DNA from: Clitoria ternatea
Taxonomy: Eukaryota > Streptophyta > Magnoliopsida > Fabales > Fabaceae
DNA: 64,000 bases
Reading direction: 5' to 3'
Assembly: GCA_037962975.1 (NCBI GenBank)
Contig: CM075669.1
Span: 249,897,351 to 249,961,350 of the forward strand
The notes below the pieces were generated by a model. That model was given only the letters and a program-made list of their open reading frames with translations, was not told where the DNA came from and did no database searches. The number at the start of each line of letters is the position of its first letter. Within the stretch, counting starts at the first letter, position 1. The translations under genes and the position numbers were made by a program. Shown piece by piece: positions 59,881 to 64,000 of this stretch.

Positions 59881-60795
59881 TGTCATTGGGTTGAACTGTA
59901 AAATATCATACTAATTTTCTTTAATTTACTCATTTAAATATTACAAAAAATTCTAATAAATTTCTCTCAAAATAAATAATTAAATAACTCTAAACGTATT
60001 CCAAATAATGATTTTTCATTACAGCTTCAAAATCATCTCCAAAAGACATTTAAAACCCCAAAATACCACCCAAAATGCAAAAAAAAAAGGTTTTGGAGTA
60101 GCGTTAGGCCCACGCTACACGTGAGGCTCACCTCACAGCCTTGACACTACGTGTCAGCCTATCAGTGACAGCACCTGATGCTGTCACATATATAGACCAT
60201 TTGGCTAACTTCTAACCTACCGAATTGATCTGTTTCTGGCTTGAATCTATGAAACTTTACGGGCCACATGTCTTCCCCATTTCAGAACTGTTGACGTTGT
60301 CTGTTCGCCAAAATTTCAACATACGCGTGAATTATGCGTGAAATGTAGTTTAACTCATCTAGGTGCAAAATCCTTGCACCAAACACCCTAAATGGACCCT
60401 AAATGGTCCAAGGCCAATACACAAAGTTTCTAAATGTCTTAGGGAACCTATTGATCCCTTCCGTGGGTCTCGAAACCCACTGAATCATAAAATCACCTAT
60501 TTAGTTCCTTAATTCCCCTATATGAGTAATGCATCAAATTCATTACTCCATTAATCACAACATAATCATCATTATAATGCATCCGACATAATTGTGATCA
60601 TCGTCAATCAACACAATCACATTCAGAAATACAATCCCTACCAATAATGCATGATTTCAACTATAATGGTTCCATGCTACAACTACGTCCATACAAGTAG
60701 TTCCTGGTCATTATGCATGAATAACTATCTAATAGCTTAGTGTCATGCCACACTCACAACATCTATGACAGGAATATACCATACCACATACATGT

Positions 60796-60802
60796 GCACA
60801 CA

Positions 60803-60877
<75 letters not shown>

Positions 60878-60878
60878 T
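60796..60878. repeat. Compound (CA)n(TA)n microsatellite, unit 1
   Basis: About 24 CA units with one interruption, then TATA-rich sequence. Confidence 0.9.
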
Positions 60879-61358
60879 CGCCCAATGGCTCAGTGCCATT
60901 AGTTACTCATCACACATTAATCATCATAAATAAACATTTGTAACTGCAAGTCTAATAATAGATATATTTACATATAATATATACAATATATATATATATA
61001 TATATATATATTACACACAGTTTCTAAATATCTTAAGAAACCTATTGATCCCTTCTGGGGGTCCTGAAACACATTAATCCCCTACATGAGTAATGCATCA
61101 AATTCATTACTCCATCAATCACAACATAATCATCATCATAATGCATCCGACATAATGATGATCATCGTCAATCATCACAATCACATTCAGAAATACAACC
61201 CTTGCCAATAATGCATGATTTCAACTATAATGGCTCCATGCCACAACTACGTCCATACAAGTAGTTCCTGGTCATTATGCATGTATAACTATCTAATAGC
61301 TTAGTGTCATGCCACACTCATAACATGCATGACAGGAATATATCATACCACATACATG

Positions 61359-61362
<4 letters not shown>

Positions 61363-61419
<57 letters not shown>

Positions 61420-61420
61420 T
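61363..61420. repeat. Compound (CA)n(TA)n microsatellite, unit 2
   Basis: Paralogous to that in unit 1, with a different repeat number. Confidence 0.9.
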
Positions 61421-61510
61421 CACCCAATGGCTTAGTGTCATTAGTTACTCACCACATATTAATCATCATAAATAAACATTTGCAACTGCAAGTCTAACAA
61501 CGGATATATT

Positions 61511-61547
<37 letters not shown>
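61511..61547. repeat. (TA)n microsatellite
   Basis: About 18 TA units. A paralogous run lies at 60982-61011. Confidence 0.9.
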
Positions 61548-61549
<2 letters not shown>

Positions 61550-63302
61550 TGGGCTCTTCTGCCATTGCTTCACAGCTCATTTTGAACTAGTTTCCGCAAC
61601 TTCCAAAATATCCCTTTGCTCATTCACTATAAATTAATGTAAGAGTGAGTAGTTAGCATTAAAAAGCAAAGCAATTAACTTAAACCGAGTGGTATCACCT
61701 GGAGGATTTCACACCACTCCTTTAGTTATCAATCCATTTATCTTTTCTGTTATAACACCAAGGGATTTCATAACTCCTCATAACCATCAAAATTCTCAAT
61801 CTATTTACAATACGGTAAACATATCACAAATCAAAATCAAAAGCATAATTATCTATAACTGACTCTCATGGTCAAATCATATAAATATAATGACACCTAG
61901 TATCCAGATACTAAAGGAGCAGCTATCAGCTCGGAGTCACACTGACATCTCGTGAACTCTACCTGATCCACCGAGCCACACACCGACTCCCTACCTCAAC
62001 CACTGGGTCTCTACCTAGACCACTGGTAGCTCAACTAGATCTTTACCTGGACCACTGGAGCCAAAAGCGAGGGGTAATACATACCGAATGGTTGTCCACA
62101 CCATATAACATGCATATACATCATATAATTATCAACATCATCAATCAATGTATAATCCTCGGCATAAAAGCCATATCCTTTAAAATATCATTATCAAAGC
62201 CATAACCAGGCATAAATCCGATGTCATCAAAATCACATAATTCATTGTCATTCTTATAAGTTATCCTAAGCATAATATATTCATCAATTCTCATCATAAT
62301 CATCATTCCCATTGGATATTCTATAATAACAAATCCATTATATCGCTAATCCTTGCAATCACACAACACATAATCACAATTCATCACTTTCTCATTATCA
62401 TCTTCATTATCACGTCAATCATATTTACCAAACATATTATACAATAATTATCATATCTCAAACTATGTATTTTTAAGTAAAACACTCTCTTATATACAAA
62501 AATTTTAGCTCATAATATGAAAACATTGAAACTTTAATTAATTATATAGTAAAACACTCCCCTTACCTCACTTGAGATGCCTCTCAATTTAGTCACACAT
62601 ACCGACACACCCAAACACTAGAAATATAAGATTTACAAAGTGTTTTAGGGGTTTAATCGTTAAAATCTTAATCTAATTTAAGAAAACCCTTGAAAGTTGA
62701 TTCCCAAGGCTTTATAAGCTTACCACAATTGAAAACAACAACTATTTTAAGGAACCCCTATCGCCACTAAGCTTCTGACACCTCGTTCATAACCTACACA
62801 AAGTGGAACTCGAGTTCATCACTTAATCCTTCACTTAGAAGTCATAAGGGTCCCTTTAACCGGTTTAGAATCTTAAATTTTAAAGCTCCTTTGCTTCTCC
62901 AAGAAATAAGCAAAAGATAGAAAATCTCCATGGAATTTAAAATTGAAAGATTCCTGATGTTTACCTTAAGTTTCTCATCTCTAATCCATATCAAACTTTG
63001 AATTCCCACCACAAACAGGCTTTAATTGGCTTCTTGAACTTAAAAGGAGAAGAAGGGAGAGAAAAGCTCAAAAATCCAGTTTTTGACTTCTGTTTTACGG
63101 GCTGCCGCTGTAAAGTTTATATTCTGCCCGTGACGCCGACGCTGTGTGTCAGGTCTAAATTTTACCCTGACGCTACGCGTCAGCTGGACGCTACGCATTA
63201 GGTGGACGCTACGAATTTCCCTTTAAATTCATTTTTAAATCACAAAATAGCCCTATATTACTCAAATCCTCAATTTAAATATAAAAGATACGGGATGTTA
63301 CA

Positions 63303-64000
63303 TTCACCCCCCTTAAATAGATTTCATCCTCGAAATCAATATACCTCATTGAATAACTCTGGATATTGTTGTTGCATCTCAGACTCTAACTCCTAAGTGT
63401 GTGATACTTCATTAAAGTTCTGCCATAAGACTTTTACCAAGGGAATACTTTTATTTCTCAATTGTTTGGTTTGATAACCCTCAATACGAAGAGGAATAGC
63501 TGGTACTATCACATCTTCTCTGATTTCAATAATATCATCAGGGACCACCATATCAACACTAGGAATATACTTCCAGAGTTGGGATACATGGAAGACATCA
63601 TGTAATTTTAATAAGACAGAAGGAAGCTCAAGTCTATAAGCAACATCACCTATCTGCTCCAGAATACGATATGGGCCAATGTATCTGGGACTCAACTTTT
63701 TACTACTAATAGCTCGACTTACACTCTTCGTAGGTGACACTCTCAGAAATACCTGATCATCAACTTGAAACACCAAAGGTCTGTGTTTAGCATCATAATA
63801 ACTTTTCTAACAATCCTGTGCAACTTTTAATTTATTCTGGATCAATTTGATCTGATCTGTCATCAACTGAACCATCTCAGGTCCTAACACCAAGACGTCA
63901 CCACTATCTACCCAACATAAAGGAGTCTGACACTTTCAGCCATATAGAGCCTTATATGGAGCCATGCCAATACTACTATGGAAACTATTATTATAAGTGA
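63303..64000 (-). pseudogene. Chromovirus pol 3' end: integrase C-terminus and chromodomain, broken
   Basis: Read on the minus strand from the window edge: the integrase C-terminal segment (SSIGMAPYKALYG, VQLMTDQIKLIQNKLKVAQD, YYDAKHRPLVF), the GPY/F-type module (KLSPRYIGPYRILEQIGDVA and HDVFHVSQLWKYIP) and a chromodomain (PLRIEGYQTKQLRNKSIPLV, VLWQNF). This is the Tekay/Del chromovirus signature; the chromodomain steers insertion into heterochromatin. Stops at 63938-63936 and 63809-63807, and TAG at 63395-63393 replacing the conserved Trp, show it is inactive. The longest clean frame is 63776-63393. A purine tract (AAGGGGGGTGAA) then leads to the LTR at 63302. The rest of the element lies beyond the window. 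Confidence 0.88.

Larger units (their letters stand above)
60419..61545. repeat. Tandem duplication of about 590 bp inside the chromovirus LTR
   Basis: Unit 1 (60419-61010) and unit 2 (61011-61545) share TTTCTAAAT(G/A)TCTTA, then ATGAGTAATGCATCAAATTC, then TAGTTCCTGGTCATTATGCA and more. Each ends with a composite (CA)n-(TA)n microsatellite and a further (TA)n run. Confidence 0.8.
59897..63302 (-). mobile_element. 3' LTR of a Tekay-like Ty3/gypsy chromovirus (minus orientation)
   Basis: On the minus strand the LTR starts TGTAACATCCCG at 63302, immediately after a purine tract and the end of an integrase/chromodomain frame, so this edge is firm. The far edge is placed at 59897, where TGTAAAATATC mirrors the start; this is less certain. 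Length is about 3.4 kb, usual for Tekay/Del. A likely TATA (AATATAAACT near 63113, minus) is followed by a pyrimidine-rich leader and AGGTAAG-like donors. The insertion lies just inside the copia element. Confidence 0.65.

Overview
The window is nuclear DNA of a flowering plant. It is AT-rich and intron-bearing, and it is filled mostly by nested transposable elements with very few host genes. A legume is the best guess but is not proven. The giant Ogre/Tat-type Ty3-gypsy element and a MIR166 locus with two tandem hairpins both fit Fabaceae. Only two host loci look functional: a small SAUR-type auxin-responsive gene (38778-39080, +) and a tandem MIR166 locus (about 53198-53534, +).

Left part, 1-10544. 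A solo LTR (16-3097, with a perfect 5-bp duplication GTTTT) sits in a decayed fragment of a bifunctional aspartokinase/homoserine dehydrogenase gene. Next come remnants of another LTR element and a 5.2-kb CACTA-type DNA transposon (3991-9201, duplication ATA). That transposon has long subterminal repeat arrays and has captured the last three exons of a chloroplast FtsY gene, now a pseudogene.

Centre, 10545-32156. A roughly 1.25-kb CACTA-like element is split by a complete 20,361-bp Ogre/Tat retrotransposon (11039-31399, duplication GTACA). The two 2.2-kb LTRs differ at only about 13 bases plus one length change, so the insertion is recent. In order it holds: 5' LTR, tRNA-Arg-type primer site, long leader, extra ORF1 (one frameshift), gag-protease with zinc knuckle and G-patch, a 192-bp intron that carries the stop codon, RT / RNase H / second RNase H / integrase, a poly-A/poly-G tract with two hairpins, a 71-bp minisatellite, an intron-containing gene on the opposite strand with its own TATA box, a polypurine tract and the 3' LTR. 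Sense splicing joins gag-pro to RT in frame. Antisense splicing joins two open frames into a protein of about 769 residues. The antisense gene is the most unusual cargo in the window.

Right part, 32157-64000. This is AT-rich intergenic DNA with small MITE-like elements, two copies of an ACC-rich repeat, the SAUR gene, a possible weakly supported transcribed region near 45.6-47.2 kb, and the MIR166 pair. It ends in another nest: a CACTA TNP2-type transposase pseudogene (56713-58389) interrupted by a Copia LTR (58390-59862), whose start is in turn interrupted by a minus-strand Tekay-like chromovirus (LTR 59897-63302, then a broken integrase/chromodomain to the window end).

All calls come from reading the sequence and from recalled family knowledge. 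No database search or folding program was run.
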